Part shown: one piece after another, positions 7,366 through 17,059 of the stretch
Layout of the letters: each line of letters begins with the position of its first letter
Position numbering within the stretch: the first letter of the stretch is position 1
DNA from: Candidatus Reconcilbacillus cellulovorans
GTDB lineage: Bacteria; Bacillota; Bacilli; Paenibacillales; Reconciliibacillaceae
DNA length: 64,000 nucleotides
Assembly: GCA_002507565.1 (NCBI GenBank)
Contig: MOXJ01000002.1
Span: forward strand, 84,265-148,264
Reading direction: 5' to 3'
Made by a program: the position numbers and the translations under genes
Notes under the pieces: generated by a model
Told to the model about the DNA's origin: nothing
The model's input: only the letters and a program-made list of their open reading frames with translations
Databases searched by the model: none

Positions 7366-8440
7366 AAAACATTGGTGGTCGATCGGAGCGCTGCTTTTGG
7401 CCCTGCTGTCCAAGGGCAAAACGTTCTTGGCCCTCTTTAAGCTCAGCAAATTCGGGTCGGCAGCCGTCAGCATGGCGATCACGGCGGGCGCGTATGCGCT
7501 CGTCTATCCCGTCGCGTTTTCCGTCGGCTTCGTGCTGCTTCTCTTCGTCCACGAACTCGGCCACGTCTGGGCGGCAAAAAGAAAGGGCCTCCCCGTCACG
7601 GCGCCGCTGTTCGTGCCGTTCCTCGGCGCGTTCATCGCAATGAAACGCCACCCGCGCGACGCCGAGACCGAAGCTTATATCGCAATGGGCGGTCCCCTGC
7701 TCGGCACGGCCGGTGCGACGCTCCTCTTTCTCGCCGGCTGGATGGCCGACGCTCCGCTGTTGATCGTGCTCGGCTATGTGGGCTTTTTTCTCAACCTGAT
7801 CAACCTGGTGCCCGTCCATCCGCTGGACGGCGGAAGAATCGTCACCGCCGTCACGCGCTGGCTCTGGGTCGTCGGCCTCGTCCTCGGCCTGTGGCTCATC
7901 GTTGCGCTCAGATGGTGGCTGCTGATGATCTTCTGGGCGATGTTCGCGTGGAATCTGTTTCAGACTTACATCCGCGGCCGAAAGCACGGGCAACCGTTTC
8001 AACCCGTCGTGCAAGTGGCTGTCGATCTGGGAGAAGAATGGAAATCTCCAGCTTGGTCCGCGTTACTGCCGGGAGAACAACATCAGCGGGACTTGCCCGT
8101 GCTGACGTATTCGACGCTGGACGGCGAACAAAAACTCGTGCTTGTTTGGGAAGGAATCGGCCTAAACGAAACGATCGCGCTTTCCCAACAGTGTCTGATC
8201 CGGCGCGTCCGCGTCGTCGGCGTCGAGCGCGTGCCGAAAGAAGCGCCGGAACGCCTGAACGTTCGCATTCTGATCGAAGGCGAAACGTTCGTCAGCGAAC
8301 GGTACTACGACGTGCCGGCACGCAAACGTTGGCAATACGGGCTTCTTTATGCGGGGCTCGCGCTGTTTTTGTCGGCGATGATGGCGTGGAGCCACGGGAT
8401 GATCGAACGTGCGTCAGGCATCGGGCCGCTCGTCAATTAA
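7337..8440 (+). CDS. M50-family (site-2 protease type) membrane metalloprotease
   Basis: A 367-residue integral membrane protein with the zinc motif HELGH near residue 72 and the second site NLVPVHPLDGGR near 154. Several hydrophobic helices surround both motifs, followed by a soluble C-terminal region and a last helix near the end. S2P-type proteases cut transmembrane substrates. Start at 7337 (MRKKTNSSRKK) inside the end of the upstream gene suggests translational coupling; the longer frame only adds antisense-like Arg-rich sequence. Substrate unknown; it is not SpoIVFB by context. Confidence 0.85.
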   Translation: MRKKTNSSRKKHWWSIGALLLALLSKGKTFLALFKLSKFGSAAVSMAITAGAYALVYPVAFSVGFVLLLFVHELGHVWAAKRKGLPVTAPLFVPFLGAFIAMKRHPRDAETEAYIAMGGPLLGTAGATLLFLAGWMADAPLLIVLGYVGFFLNLINLVPVHPLDGGRIVTAVTRWLWVVGLVLGLWLIVALRWWLLMIFWAMFAWNLFQTYIRGRKHGQPFQPVVQVAVDLGEEWKSPAWSALLPGEQHQRDLPVLTYSTLDGEQKLVLVWEGIGLNETIALSQQCLIRRVRVVGVERVPKEAPERLNVRILIEGETFVSERYYDVPARKRWQYGLLYAGLALFLSAMMAWSHGMIERASGIGPLVN

Positions 8441-8731
8441 CGGCCGCGGATCTTCGCCCGGATAAGCGCGGGCCATCCCTTCGTGAAACGTGCGGTCCGC
8501 ATAGCCGAACGGCAAATGCGGGCGTTGTTCCGGTCGCCCTTCTCCGGGCGCCTCGCCCGCCCCGACCGAACCCGAAACTGCCCCGCGCGTTGCCCGGGCC
8601 GTCGAAAGGTCCGGGCGTTCCGGCGCGCCGTACGGGCCTTCCGGGAACTCTTCGGGAACGCGTTCGTTTCGCCAGACTTCGACGGTCGCCAGCTCCACCG
8701 GCAAATCGAAATCGTCGCGCCGATCGGTCAA
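8414..8731 (-). CDS. Small hypothetical protein
   Basis: About 105 residues from a TTG at 8731 behind a GAGAGGGGGG site. The N-terminal part (DDFDLPVELATVEVW) looks globular; the rest is Pro/Glu/Gly-rich and probably disordered, with PYGAPERPD and GYADRTFHEG. The codon pattern differs from a pure antisense shadow because no other gene lies on the opposite strand here. It overlaps the 3' end of the M50 gene by 27 bp, tail to tail. Family not recognised. Confidence 0.5.
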   Translation of the reverse strand: MTDRRDDFDLPVELATVEVWRNERVPEEFPEGPYGAPERPDLSTARATRGAVSGSVGAGEAPGEGRPEQRPHLPFGYADRTFHEGMARAYPGEDPRPLIDERPDA

Positions 8732-8798
8732 CGGTTCGCCCCCCTCTCGCGCTTCCTTTGCATCTCCAGCATGTGCGCAAGCGGGAACCTTTATACCG

Positions 8799-9092
8799 TT
8801 AGATGTCCGGGAATTCCACAAACCCTATAATTTCCTCCATAAAAGGAAGTAGATCCTCCTCCTCTTCTTCGCTGATCTGAAAAGCATAGGACAAATATCC
8901 CGGTTCCTTCAAATCGTCCGGACCGACGATAGCGGTTTTACCGTTTTGAAGATTGGTGACGAGCTTTTTGCCGTAAAACTGTCCGGTCGTCGTGATCGCC
9001 AGATCGAACCGGTTCATTCGCTCCGTCACGAACGTCACGAATCGTGTGGTCGTCTGCTCCGTCACATCGCACAAAAATTCGTAAGCCGCCAT
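8799..9092 (-). CDS. DUF3055 family protein
   Basis: A 97-residue protein matching the DUF3055 pattern seen in Bacillales: TRFVTFV near the start, RFDLAITTTGQFYGKKLV, a GKTAIVGPDDL centre and an acidic EEEEEDLLPFMEEI end. Function is not known. ATG at 9092 with AAAGGGG upstream. A TATAAT on the minus strand near 9150 could serve it. It faces away from the chemoreceptor gene. Confidence 0.75.
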   Translation of the reverse strand: MAAYEFLCDVTEQTTTRFVTFVTERMNRFDLAITTTGQFYGKKLVTNLQNGKTAIVGPDDLKEPGYLSYAFQISEEEEEDLLPFMEEIIGFVEFPDI

Positions 9093-9227
9093 CGGCGAAA
9101 AACCCCTTTCTGCGACGCCGCTTTGTTGCGGTGCTTTTACAGCCCGATTATAACATATCGCCGTAGACCGCTTGGAGGCGCAATGGTATAATAGACGAAG
9201 GAAATCGGATCATGAAGGAGTAGGCGG

Positions 9228-10493
9228 ATGATGGAGAGCTTCGTAGCTTGGCTCGGAACGTTCCGCGGGCGCCTGTACGCAGGAGTGGGCGCCATGCTGC
9301 TGGTCGCCGCGATCGTCCTGATCGCGTTCGGCGCCTGGACGGGAAAAGCGGTCGCGGCGCTTATCGTGTCGCTCGTTTTAGTCGCCGTCGGACTTTATGC
9401 GGCGCGCATTTTGGAAAACGCTTTATTGGGGCCCGTCTCCTCGTTGTCCCGCCTGGCGTTTACCGTCGCCAAAGGCGATTTCACGGTGCGAGCGGACGCC
9501 TCTTCTTCCGACGCGCTCGGCCAATTGGCGCGCGCGCTGAACGACATGGCGCAAAAACTTCAAGCGATTTTGACCGACACGGTCCGCATTACCCAGCAGG
9601 TAGCCGATACCGGTCGACATCTATACAACCGCAACGAAACGTTGAAAGACGTGCTCAACCAAGCGGCGGTTTCCGCCGGAGAGCTGGCCGCCGGTGCCAA
9701 CCAGATTTCGGAAGAAGTCGTCCGCATATCGGACGCCATTCGCGAAATCGAAAAACGCATCCATACATACGCCGACGCCTCGCGCGCGATGTCGGCCCGC
9801 TCCCAGGAAATGCTGGCGCTGATCGAGCAGGGGCGTAAAGCCGTCAACCAGCAGACCGAGGGCGTGCAGCAAAACGTCTCGGCGACGAAGGCGGTTTCCG
9901 AAACGATCCGCAAGCTCGCCCAGCAGGCCGGCGGCATTTCCGCCGTGACGCGCACGATTTCGGAAATCGCCGATCAGACCAACCTGCTCGCGCTGAACGC
10001 CTCCATCGAGGCGGCACGCGCAGGCGAGCACGGCCGCGGTTTCGCCGTCGTCGCGCAGGAAGTCCGCAAGCTGTCGGAAGAAGCGGCGCAGTCGACGCGA
10101 GAAGTGTTCGGCCTCGTCCGCTCCATCGAACAGGGCATCAAGGAAGCGTTGGCCAGTATGCAGGCGAACGAAGCGGCCGTCGAGCGGCAGGTCCAGCTGA
10201 TCCGCGAGACGGAGGGGATCTTCACGCGCATTTTCGCCAGCATCGGCTACATCAGCGATGAAATCGAGCAGTTCGCCCGAGAAGGCGAGAAAATGCTGCA
10301 ATACGCGCGCGATATCGCATCGACGATGGAAAACATTTCGGCCATCACCGAACAGTCCGCCGCCGGCACGCAAGAGGTGTCCGCCTCCATGAACGAACAG
10401 ATCCGTGCGGTGTCGGACATGTTGAACGTCGCCGAACAGATGACGCGCGAAGTGTCGCAGCTGCAGAGAACGATCTCCGTTTTCCGCATCTGA
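9228..10493 (+). CDS. Methyl-accepting chemotaxis protein without a large sensor domain
   Basis: A 421-residue chemoreceptor. Two membrane helices lie at about 12-35 and 42-65 with almost no loop between them, so it has no extracellular ligand domain. A HAMP region (about 66-120) and a long coiled-coil signalling domain follow. The conserved hairpin tip is seen as [19 protein letters not shown] (about 253-271). Such receptors may sense membrane state, redox or cytoplasmic cues. ATG at 9228 or 9231 follows AAGGAG. A -10 TATAAT sits near 9185, giving a short leader. CheA/CheW partners are not in the window. Confidence 0.9.
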   Translation: MMESFVAWLGTFRGRLYAGVGAMLLVAAIVLIAFGAWTGKAVAALIVSLVLVAVGLYAARILENALLGPVSSLSRLAFTVAKGDFTVRADASSSDALGQLARALNDMAQKLQAILTDTVRITQQVADTGRHLYNRNETLKDVLNQAAVSAGELAAGANQISEEVVRISDAIREIEKRIHTYADASRAMSARSQEMLALIEQGRKAVNQQTEGVQQNVSATKAVSETIRKLAQQAGGISAVTRTISEIADQTNLLALNASIEAARAGEHGRGFAVVAQEVRKLSEEAAQSTREVFGLVRSIEQGIKEALASMQANEAAVERQVQLIRETEGIFTRIFASIGYISDEIEQFAREGEKMLQYARDIASTMENISAITEQSAAGTQEVSASMNEQIRAVSDMLNVAEQMTREVSQLQRTISVFRI

Positions 10494-10499
10494 CCGAAT

Positions 10500-10557
10500 C
10501 GAAAAAGCAAAAGCCGCCCGATTACGACGGTGCCGCATCCGCCGCTTCGGGCGGCTT
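10500..10557 (-). terminator. Intrinsic terminator overlapping the end of the DUF2225 gene
   Basis: Arms AAGCCGCCCGA (10547-10557 on the minus strand) and TCGGGCGGCTT (10511-10521) form an 11-bp stem followed on the minus strand by TTGCTTTTTC. The 5' arm lies inside the last codons of the DUF2225 protein. It may also stop the chemoreceptor transcript arriving from the other side, although that side lacks a T-run. Confidence 0.7.
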
Positions 10558-11232
10558 CATATCGCGAAGCAGCATCTCCTCGCGCATGGCGGCCCATTGC
10601 TGACGGCTCGCCTGGATCATGGCGGCGTCCGTAATCCGCTTGTCGTGAATGACGCGCGCAAACCAGCGGGCGGCCTCATGGTAACGCCCGAGGCGCCGGT
10701 TCAGCTCGCCGATCAGGTACATCAGCTTCGCGTCGCGGTCGCTCTCGCGGTCGTTTTGGTAGGCGCGGACGTACGCTTCGAGGGCGAATTCCAGATACTT
10801 TTTTTCGTTTTCGGCGTCGTTCACTTCACGATAGAGCCAAGCGATATGATGCAACAATCCCGCGATCAGCCGATCGTTCTCCTGCTTGATCTGGGCGCAG
10901 ACGAGCGCCAGTTTGTACGCCTCCAGCGCGTCCTTCCATGTCCGTTTTCCCGAAAAATCTTTGCCCCCCCACCGGCTGCCGATTCGTTCCTGAAACAATT
11001 TCTTCTGCTCGGGCTTGAACACCGGCGAAAAGCTCGGCGTCGACGCGAAGCCGCATTTCGGACAGACGCGGACAACGTAATAATCGGCGTTGATGTCCTT
11101 ATAATACAGGCAAAAATCGGGATCGGAGCGCACCGCGCGCTTGAAACTCGGCCGCACGCGCATCGTCTGGAACGAATGGCCGCATTGCAAGCATTCGACC
11201 GCGGACGGATAGAGCGGATCCAACCCTTCCAT
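10522..11232 (-). CDS. DUF2225 protein (zinc-binding, TPR-like)
   Basis: A 236-residue cytoplasmic protein. Two CxxC pairs, CLQC near 14-17 and CPKCGF near 58-61, probably bind zinc. After that come helical repeats with TPR character (residues 95-215: EAYKLALVCAQIKQ, HHIAWLYREVND, YLIGELNRRLGRY). This is the DUF2225 arrangement common in Firmicutes; no biochemical role is established that I know. ATG at 11232 with AAGGCGG upstream; the longer frame runs over the haemoglobin gene and was rejected. Confidence 0.8.
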   Translation of the reverse strand: MEGLDPLYPSAVECLQCGHSFQTMRVRPSFKRAVRSDPDFCLYYKDINADYYVVRVCPKCGFASTPSFSPVFKPEQKKLFQERIGSRWGGKDFSGKRTWKDALEAYKLALVCAQIKQENDRLIAGLLHHIAWLYREVNDAENEKKYLEFALEAYVRAYQNDRESDRDAKLMYLIGELNRRLGRYHEAARWFARVIHDKRITDAAMIQASRQQWAAMREEMLLRDMKPPEAADAAPS

Positions 11233-11269
11233 GGGAATTTTTCCGCCTTTCTGTATCTTTGTTCTAAGT

Positions 11270-11644
11270 TTAACAATTGATAAAATGATATGCAGCCCTG
11301 CGCAACCGTTCCATGGCCGCCGACCGCGCCGGTTCCGGCACGCCGCTTTCTTCCATCGCGCGGCGCATGCACGCCAGCCACGCGTCCGCACGGGCGCGGT
11401 CGATCGGAAACCGCAAATGTCGCGCCCGCATCATCGGATGGCCGTACCGCTCCGAATAAAGCGGCGGACCGCCGAAAAACTGCGTCAAAAAAAGGTACTG
11501 TTTCTCCATAATCTCCGTCAAATCGTCCGGAAACAGCGGACCGAGCAGCGGGTCGGCCTTCACTTTCGGGTAAAACGCCGCGACCAGCCGGCGAATCGTC
11601 TCCTCCCCGCCCAGTCGGTCATAAAGCGTGTCCGTTCCGACCAC
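11270..11644 (-). CDS. Truncated (2-on-2) haemoglobin, YjbI type
   Basis: A 124-residue group-II truncated globin. Visible features are YDRLGGEETIRRLV at the start, the Tyr-rich B/C region, FFGGPPLYSERYGHP, and the proximal haem-ligand histidine H76 in RARHLRFPI. These proteins bind O2 and related ligands; Bacillus YjbI protects against hypochlorous acid and peroxide. The GTG at 11644 is the only in-frame start and its AGGGGG lies very close, so initiation is uncertain. The DUF2225 gene follows 37 bp downstream on the same strand. Confidence 0.85.
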   Translation of the reverse strand: MVGTDTLYDRLGGEETIRRLVAAFYPKVKADPLLGPLFPDDLTEIMEKQYLFLTQFFGGPPLYSERYGHPMMRARHLRFPIDRARADAWLACMRRAMEESGVPEPARSAAMERLRRAAYHFINC

Positions 11645-11726
11645 CCCCTGTAAGCATCATTTTAGCATGTCTGCAGACGGACGCGAATAGGGTGAAAGTA
11701 GTCCGAAACGGGAGGTTTTCCGGTCG

Positions 11727-13019
11727 ATGATGCGGACGATCTCGGCCGCCGCCCCGGCCGCGCTTGCAGGCGCCGCAGCTGCCTGGTTCCTGGTTTTTTT
11801 CCTGCATGAACCCGTCGCAGCCTGGAAAGCAGCTTCCTCGGGTATGGCCGTCTGGCGCGACGTGCTGTTTCCCGCCTTGCTCCCGTTTCTTGTCGTCGCG
11901 GAATTGATGGTGGGGCTGGGTGTCGTTCACTTTTTCGGCACGCTGTTCGATCCACTGATGCGGCCGCTTTTCCGCGTGCCCGGCGCCGGCGGTTTTATCA
12001 TGGCGATGGGGCTTGCTTCCGGGTACCCGGTCGGCGCCCGATTAACCGCGAGGCTGCGCGATCAGGGATGGATCGGACGCACGGAGGCGGAACGGCTGGT
12101 CGCGTTTACGACGTCGTCGGATCCGATTTTCCTCGCCGGCGCGGTGGCGATCGGTTTTTTCGGCGACGCACGCACGGCCGCAACACTCGCCGTGGCCCAT
12201 TACGGCGCATGTCTGCTCGTCGGGCTGGCGATGAGGTTTTACGGACCGGTCCGGGATTCCCCACGGGATCCGGAACCGAGTCCAACGGTCCCTAACGCGC
12301 CGGAATCCGCGAATCGGCGACAAGCGCCGCTCGTCGTCCGCGCGTTTCGTGCGATGCATGAGGCGCGGGCCGGCGATCCGCGCCCGCCGGGACGGCTGCT
12401 GGAAGATGCCGTCGCCAGCGCTCTTCGGCTCGTCTTCGTCATCGGCGGATTGGTCGTTCTGTTTTCGGTGTTGATGGAAGCATTGCGCGCAGCCGGCATC
12501 TTGCGCGCGCTTGAAGCGGCCGTCGGCGCCGCTCTTCGGGTATTCGATGCGTCCGATGCGGCCAACGTGTGGCCTCAGGCGCTCGCCGCTGGTCTGTTTG
12601 AAGTCACGTGGGGCTGCAAAACGGCCGGCGAAGCCGCCGCCCCGGTAGCCGACCGCGTAGCGGCGGCGGCGGCCGTTTTGTCGTGGGCGGGCCTGTCGGT
12701 ACACGCCCAGGTGATGAGTCTGATCAGCCGAACCGGTTGCCGATACACGCCGTTTCTGCTCGCCCGATTGCTGCACGCCGCGCTCGCGGCTGCGCTCGTC
12801 TATACGCTTGGGGGCGCTCCGACGACGGCGACGGGCGCATCGGCCAGCGGACTGCCGGTCGCCGCGTTCGATCACGCTTCGGACTTTCCGGGCGGAACGC
12901 CCGCCGCCGTCGCCGCCGCAAGCACCGCAACCGCGCTTCTACTGGCCGGAACCGCTTTCGCGATTGTCGGAACGTTGCGGCTCGGCGCGCGGGTTGTGTT
13001 CGGCCGCCGTTTTCTGTAA
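11727..13019 (+). CDS. ylbJ: Sporulation integral membrane protein YlbJ
   Basis: A 430-residue polytopic membrane protein of the nucleoside-transporter-like family used in sporulation; YlbJ is needed for a normal spore cortex in Bacillus. Matching segments are DVLFPALLPFLVVAELM, MGLASGYPVGARLTA, TTSSDPIFLAGAVAIGFF and FEVTWGCKTAGEA. About eight hydrophobic helices are seen, with a charged cytoplasmic insert at about 175-225. ATG at 11727 behind GGGAGG. It supports a spore-forming host. Confidence 0.85.
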   Translation: MMRTISAAAPAALAGAAAAWFLVFFLHEPVAAWKAASSGMAVWRDVLFPALLPFLVVAELMVGLGVVHFFGTLFDPLMRPLFRVPGAGGFIMAMGLASGYPVGARLTARLRDQGWIGRTEAERLVAFTTSSDPIFLAGAVAIGFFGDARTAATLAVAHYGACLLVGLAMRFYGPVRDSPRDPEPSPTVPNAPESANRRQAPLVVRAFRAMHEARAGDPRPPGRLLEDAVASALRLVFVIGGLVVLFSVLMEALRAAGILRALEAAVGAALRVFDASDAANVWPQALAAGLFEVTWGCKTAGEAAAPVADRVAAAAAVLSWAGLSVHAQVMSLISRTGCRYTPFLLARLLHAALAAALVYTLGGAPTTATGASASGLPVAAFDHASDFPGGTPAAVAAASTATALLLAGTAFAIVGTLRLGARVVFGRRFL

Positions 13020-13164
13020 GATGGTGTCGGGAACGTGATCTTGACGGCCGCGTAACCGGCAGTCCGCAGAGGTCGAAGCCCGCCCGGAGCTTTACGTCCC
13101 CTGCTTCGGGCGGGTACCGCCTTTCGGCGCCGGGTGCGGTCTTTTCGCCGGGGTGTTCCGACAC
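13020..13164 (+). other. Intergenic hairpins between ylbJ and nadK
   Basis: No gene. A strong stem CCCGCCCGGAGC / GCTTCGGGCGGG lies at about 13079-13117, and a weaker ACCGC / GCGGT stem with TCTTTTC follows near 13119-13146. Either could end the ylbJ transcript. Confidence 0.35.
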
Positions 13165-13986
13165 ATGCCGCTCTCCTACGACCTCGTCGAACGCAATGAC
13201 GACGATTCCCGCCGGACCGCCGGACGCATCGCCGACGCCGCCGCGCGGGCCGGACTCATCCGCGACGAACGCCAGCCCGACGTCGTCATCGCCGTCGGCG
13301 GCGACGGGACGATGCTGCAGGCGTTTCACCTGCACCGCGACCGGCTCGACCGCGTGGCGTTCATCGGCGTCCATACCGGACACCTCGGCTTTTTTTCCGA
13401 CTGGAAACCTGACGAAATCGACACGCTCGTCCGCCTGATGGCCGAGGCCGGCTCCGCTGAACGGCTGCGCACCGTCCGTCATCCGATCGTACAGGTGACC
13501 GTGGCGACGGCGACCGACGAACGGTCGCTGCTTGCGCTGAACGAATTCACCGTACGCGGCGCCGAAAACATGCTCGTCGCCCAAATCCGCATCAACGGCG
13601 AACCGTTCGAAATGTTCCGCGGCGACGGCATCTGCGTCTCGTCGCCGTCGGGCAGTACCGCCTACAACAAAAGCCTGGGCGGCGCGATCATCCATCCGTC
13701 GATCGAAGCGATCCAGATCGCCGAAATGGCGTCGATCAACAACCGCGTCTACCGAACGCTCGGCTCGCCGATCGTGCTGCCGAAACACCACCACTGCGAC
13801 ATTTTGCCGCGCGAGGGGCAAAAACTGCTTTTGACCGTCGACCATCTCGGCGAAACGCGCGAGGACGTTCGCTCGATCCGCTGTTCGGTCGCCGATGCGA
13901 AAGTGACGTTCGCGCGGCTGCGCGCATTCCCGTTTTGGACGCGCGTGCGCGAGGCGTTTATCGGCCCGGATTTTCAGAAGCCGTAA
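13165..13986 (+). CDS. nadK: NAD kinase
   Basis: A 273-residue NAD kinase, the enzyme that phosphorylates NAD to NADP. The GGDGT motif is at 45-49, followed by the short-form Bacillus features FIGVHTGHLGFFSDW, ALNEFTVRG, SSPSGSTAYNKSLGGAIIHP and EMASINNRVYRT. It ends FPFWTRVREAFIG, as in Bacillus enzymes. The ATG at 13165 gives an N terminus that lines up with the family; the GTG 12 bases upstream is possible but has no better site. Convergent with yutD. Confidence 0.92.
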   Translation: MPLSYDLVERNDDDSRRTAGRIADAAARAGLIRDERQPDVVIAVGGDGTMLQAFHLHRDRLDRVAFIGVHTGHLGFFSDWKPDEIDTLVRLMAEAGSAERLRTVRHPIVQVTVATATDERSLLALNEFTVRGAENMLVAQIRINGEPFEMFRGDGICVSSPSGSTAYNKSLGGAIIHPSIEAIQIAEMASINNRVYRTLGSPIVLPKHHHCDILPREGQKLLLTVDHLGETREDVRSIRCSVADAKVTFARLRAFPFWTRVREAFIGPDFQKP

Positions 13987-14022
13987 AATTGGCGCGAAAC
14001 GACTCCGGGTTGAAGACGAACG

Positions 14023-15114
14023 TTACAGCGGTTTTCCCGGTCCGCGGCCAGGCTCGGAACCGTGTTTGCGCCGGGCGTGCGGAAACAGCCGGTCCGCTTT
14101 CGTATATTTGGGATGAGCGGGGCGCTGCGACGGCCGCTGGTTCGAATAATATCCCGCTTGCCCCGTCGAATGGCGGGAAAACGGCCCCTTTGCTTCGCCG
14201 AAGCCGCCGTCGGGACGGCCGGGCGCTCCGGTCGTGCGCGCCGCCGGTGCGCCGAATTCCGCTCCCGGTCCTTCCGCTCCTGCCAGCCCGTTCGAACCGC
14301 GCGCGCCGGGTTTTTCCCGCGGTTTATCCCGCTCGTGCCGGTGGCTGTCGTACGAATGGCCGACCGCACCGACGGCATCGCGGTTGCGGGCGCGTTCGTG
14401 CCCGCCTGCGCCGCCCGCCTCCCGACCGACCGGCCGCGCCTCCGGCTTTCCCCCGTTCGACGATACGAAAGCGCCCGACGGCGCAATTTCGGAATTCCGG
14501 GCGCCTGACTCCCCAGCGGCAAAGTCGAGATCGCCCGTCTCCCGGCCGACGTGCTCGCGAACGGTCGATTCCCGCACACCGTGCTCCCGCCCGCGGCCGT
14601 ACGCGCCCCAGGCGCCTTCTCCGCCTTCCGCCTCCCGGGCGGCTGCACGCCGGCGCTCCAGCGCATAATCTTCCGCATAACTGCGGTCCGCCGCCGTCAT
14701 ACGCACGGCGACGCCCGTGCGGTTGTACCGCATCGGCAACGCCGCGTCACCGTCCGTCGATCCTCCCCCGGCCGGCGCCTGAACAGCCGGTTGCGCAGGT
14801 TCGTTGATGATCTCACCGTCGGCCGGCGGATGGTTGACCTTTTCCACGACGAAATACGCACAGCCGAAATTGCAGTATTCGTTCAAATAGTCTTGTAGCG
14901 TCGCGATCGACGTTTCCTTCGTCGCTTTCGGATTGTCTTCGCGGAAAAACCCTTTCAATCGGAGCTGGTTGTATCCCCAGTCGCCGACGATATAATCGTA
15001 CCGGTCGAGCACCTCGCTATACCGGTCGCGAAACGCTTCATAATTGTAGCCGTTTTTGTAATCAACAACAACGACATAAGCTTTATTACCGATCATGTAA
15101 TACTTTTCTGCCAT
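14023..15114 (-). CDS. yutD: YutD-family protein with a long disordered tail
   Basis: Residues 1 to about 100 match the YutD (DUF1027) domain: an NKAYVVVVDYKNGYNYEAF segment, DRYDYIVGDWGYNQLRLKGFF, then DYLNEYCNFGCAYFVVEK. Residues from about 110 to 363 form a low-complexity tail rich in Gly, Arg, Ala, Glu and Pro with no hydrophobic core. Bacillus YutD is only about 100 residues. ATG at 15114 sits 4 bases after the lipA stop, so the two are cotranscribed; lipA-yutD adjacency is usual in Bacillales. Function unknown. Confidence 0.8.
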   Translation of the reverse strand: MAEKYYMIGNKAYVVVVDYKNGYNYEAFRDRYSEVLDRYDYIVGDWGYNQLRLKGFFREDNPKATKETSIATLQDYLNEYCNFGCAYFVVEKVNHPPADGEIINEPAQPAVQAPAGGGSTDGDAALPMRYNRTGVAVRMTAADRSYAEDYALERRRAAAREAEGGEGAWGAYGRGREHGVRESTVREHVGRETGDLDFAAGESGARNSEIAPSGAFVSSNGGKPEARPVGREAGGAGGHERARNRDAVGAVGHSYDSHRHERDKPREKPGARGSNGLAGAEGPGAEFGAPAARTTGAPGRPDGGFGEAKGPFSRHSTGQAGYYSNQRPSQRPAHPKYTKADRLFPHARRKHGSEPGRGPGKPL

Positions 15115-15118
15115 GCCG

Positions 15119-16003
15119 TCACATCCCTTCGGCGCGTTTCGCCTGCTCGCCCGCATGATACGAACTGCGCACAAGCGGACCGGACTCGACGTGCCGGAAC
15201 CCGCGGCGCAAGCCCTCTTCTTTCAGCCGGGCGAATTCCTCCGGCGCGTAAAACCGGACGACCGGCAAATGCGCCGGCGTCGGCCGCAAATACTGGCCGA
15301 TTGTCAGCATGTCGCAGCCGGCTTCACGCAGATCGTCCATCGCCTGCAAAATTTCGTCCCACTCTTCGCCGAGGCCGACCATCAGTCCCGACTTCGTGCG
15401 GATGCCCGGCGCGATCCGCTTGGCGCGCGCGAGCAGCTCCAGCGACCGGCGGTACGTCGCGCGCGAGCGGACGCGGGGCGTCAGCCGCTCGACCGTCTCT
15501 AAGTTGTGGTTGAGCACGTCCGGCTTCGCTTCCAGCACGACGGCCAGCGCCGCCTCCGATCCGTTGAAGTCGGGCACGAGCACTTCGATTCCGCACAGCG
15601 GCAGCCGCCTGCGCACCGCGCGGACGGTCGCCGCGAACGCCGCCGCGCCGCCGTCGGGCAAATCGTCGCGCGCAACCGACGTGATGACGCAGTGGCGCAG
15701 GCCCATCTGCTCCGCCGCCTCCGCGACGCGCTCCGGTTCGTCGGGGTCCGGCCCAGTCGGCCTGCCCGTCTTCACCGCGCAGAACCGACAGGCGCGCGTG
15801 CAGAAATCGCCCAGAATCATGAACGTCGCCGTCCGGTTCGCCCAGCATTCGTGCAGGTTCGGACATTTCGCCTCTTCGCAGACCGTGTGCAGCTCGCCCG
15901 CGCGCATCATGCGGCGCAGGTCCCGGATATTTTCGTAATCCCGGCCGGTGGGCAGGGAGATTTTCAGCCAGTCGGGCTTGCGTTCGGCCGTTTTCGATTG
16001 CAT
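15119..16003 (-). CDS. lipA: Lipoyl synthase
   Basis: A 294-residue radical-SAM enzyme that inserts two sulfurs into octanoyl chains to make lipoate. Both iron-sulfur clusters are visible: the auxiliary CxxxxCxxxxxC at C42, C47, C53, and the radical-SAM CxxxCxxC at C68, C72, C75. The protein ends in the usual region after [12 protein letters not shown] at 16003 has only a modest ribosome site. A promoter with TATAAT at 16049-16054 precedes it. yutD follows in the same operon. Confidence 0.94.
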   Translation of the reverse strand: MQSKTAERKPDWLKISLPTGRDYENIRDLRRMMRAGELHTVCEEAKCPNLHECWANRTATFMILGDFCTRACRFCAVKTGRPTGPDPDEPERVAEAAEQMGLRHCVITSVARDDLPDGGAAAFAATVRAVRRRLPLCGIEVLVPDFNGSEAALAVVLEAKPDVLNHNLETVERLTPRVRSRATYRRSLELLARAKRIAPGIRTKSGLMVGLGEEWDEILQAMDDLREAGCDMLTIGQYLRPTPAHLPVVRFYAPEEFARLKEEGLRRGFRHVESGPLVRSSYHAGEQAKRAEGM

Positions 16004-16048
16004 CGTGCGTCATCGCCCGCTTTCCCAAACGACGTCGGATTTGCACCC

Positions 16049-16076
16049 ATTATATCACGAAACGGGACGGGGCGAA
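16049..16076 (-). promoter_or_regulatory. Probable lipA promoter
   Basis: Minus strand TTCGCC (16071-16076), 16-bp spacer, TGATATAAT with TATAAT at 16049-16054. The -10 is consensus and extended; the -35 is weak. Confidence 0.45.
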
Positions 16077-16200
16077 AAAAGGCGGACGGTTCCAGTCTCC
16101 CACCGAGGACATGAACCTGTCGACAAGCAATTGCAGGAAAACGTCGTAGGCGACATCCCGGCCGCCGTGTATGATACAATGAAAAGCGGGAGGATGCGCC

Positions 16201-17052
16201 ATGAGCGAATCGATGACTCTTGAAGCGAAAAACCGACTGCTCGGCGATATTTTGCGCGGCATGGGACGCGTGCTCGTCGCCTTTTCCGGCGGCGTCGACA
16301 GCACGTTCGTGCTGAAGCGCGCCCAGCAGGAGCTCGGCGACGGCGTCGTCGCCGTCGTCGCGGCGTCGGAGACGTTTCCCGCCCGCGAGTTCAACGCCGC
16401 CGTCCGGCTGGCCGAAGAGATGGGCGTCCGGCTCGTGACGACGGAAATCCGCGAGCTCGAAAACGAAAATTTCGCGGCCAACAATCCCGATCGCTGCTAC
16501 CACTGCAAAACGGGGCTATATACGCATCTGCGCGAGATCGCGCGGCGGCTCGGCTATCCGTATATCGTCGACGGGACGAACGCCGACGATCTCGGCGACT
16601 ATCGCCCTGGTCTGCGCGCCAAAACGGAACAGGGCGTCCGCAGTCCGCTGCTGGAAGCCGGACTGACGAAGGCCGACATCCGGCAGCTGTCGAAAGCGCT
16701 CGGTTTGCCGACGTGGAACAAGCCGTCGTTCGCCTGCCTGTCTTCGCGCATTCCGTACGGCACACGCATCGACCGAAAAAAAATCGAACAACTTGAAGCT
16801 GCGGAGGACTTTTTGTACAGTCTCGGCTTCTGGCAGGTCCGCGTCCGGCACCACGACCAAATCGCGCGCATCGAAGTGATGCCCGAGGAAATGCCGCGGC
16901 TTCTCGAAAAACGCGAGCTCGTCTGCGCCAAACTGCGCGGGCTCGGCTTCGCGTACGTGACGCTCGATCTGGCCGGATACCGGACCGGCAGCATGAACGA
17001 AACGCTGGCCTCCGCCGGCGATCGAAAAACGGCGGCCGCGAAAGAGGCGTGA
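16201..17052 (+). CDS. larE: LarE, sacrificial sulfur insertase for the nickel-pincer cofactor
   Basis: A 283-residue PP-loop ATPase. SGGVDS at 29-34 binds ATP for adenylation, and [14 protein letters not shown] carries C179, which corresponds to the cysteine that gives up its sulfur in single-cysteine LarE enzymes. LarE puts sulfur into the pyridinium carboxylate made by LarB, on the way to the nickel-pincer nucleotide of lactate racemase and relatives. ATG at 16201 follows GGGAGG. larB starts 7 bp downstream, so they form an operon. No LarA-type racemase gene is in the window. Confidence 0.9.
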   Translation: MSESMTLEAKNRLLGDILRGMGRVLVAFSGGVDSTFVLKRAQQELGDGVVAVVAASETFPAREFNAAVRLAEEMGVRLVTTEIRELENENFAANNPDRCYHCKTGLYTHLREIARRLGYPYIVDGTNADDLGDYRPGLRAKTEQGVRSPLLEAGLTKADIRQLSKALGLPTWNKPSFACLSSRIPYGTRIDRKKIEQLEAAEDFLYSLGFWQVRVRHHDQIARIEVMPEEMPRLLEKRELVCAKLRGLGFAYVTLDLAGYRTGSMNETLASAGDRKTAAAKEA

Positions 17053-17059
17053 CCGGACC

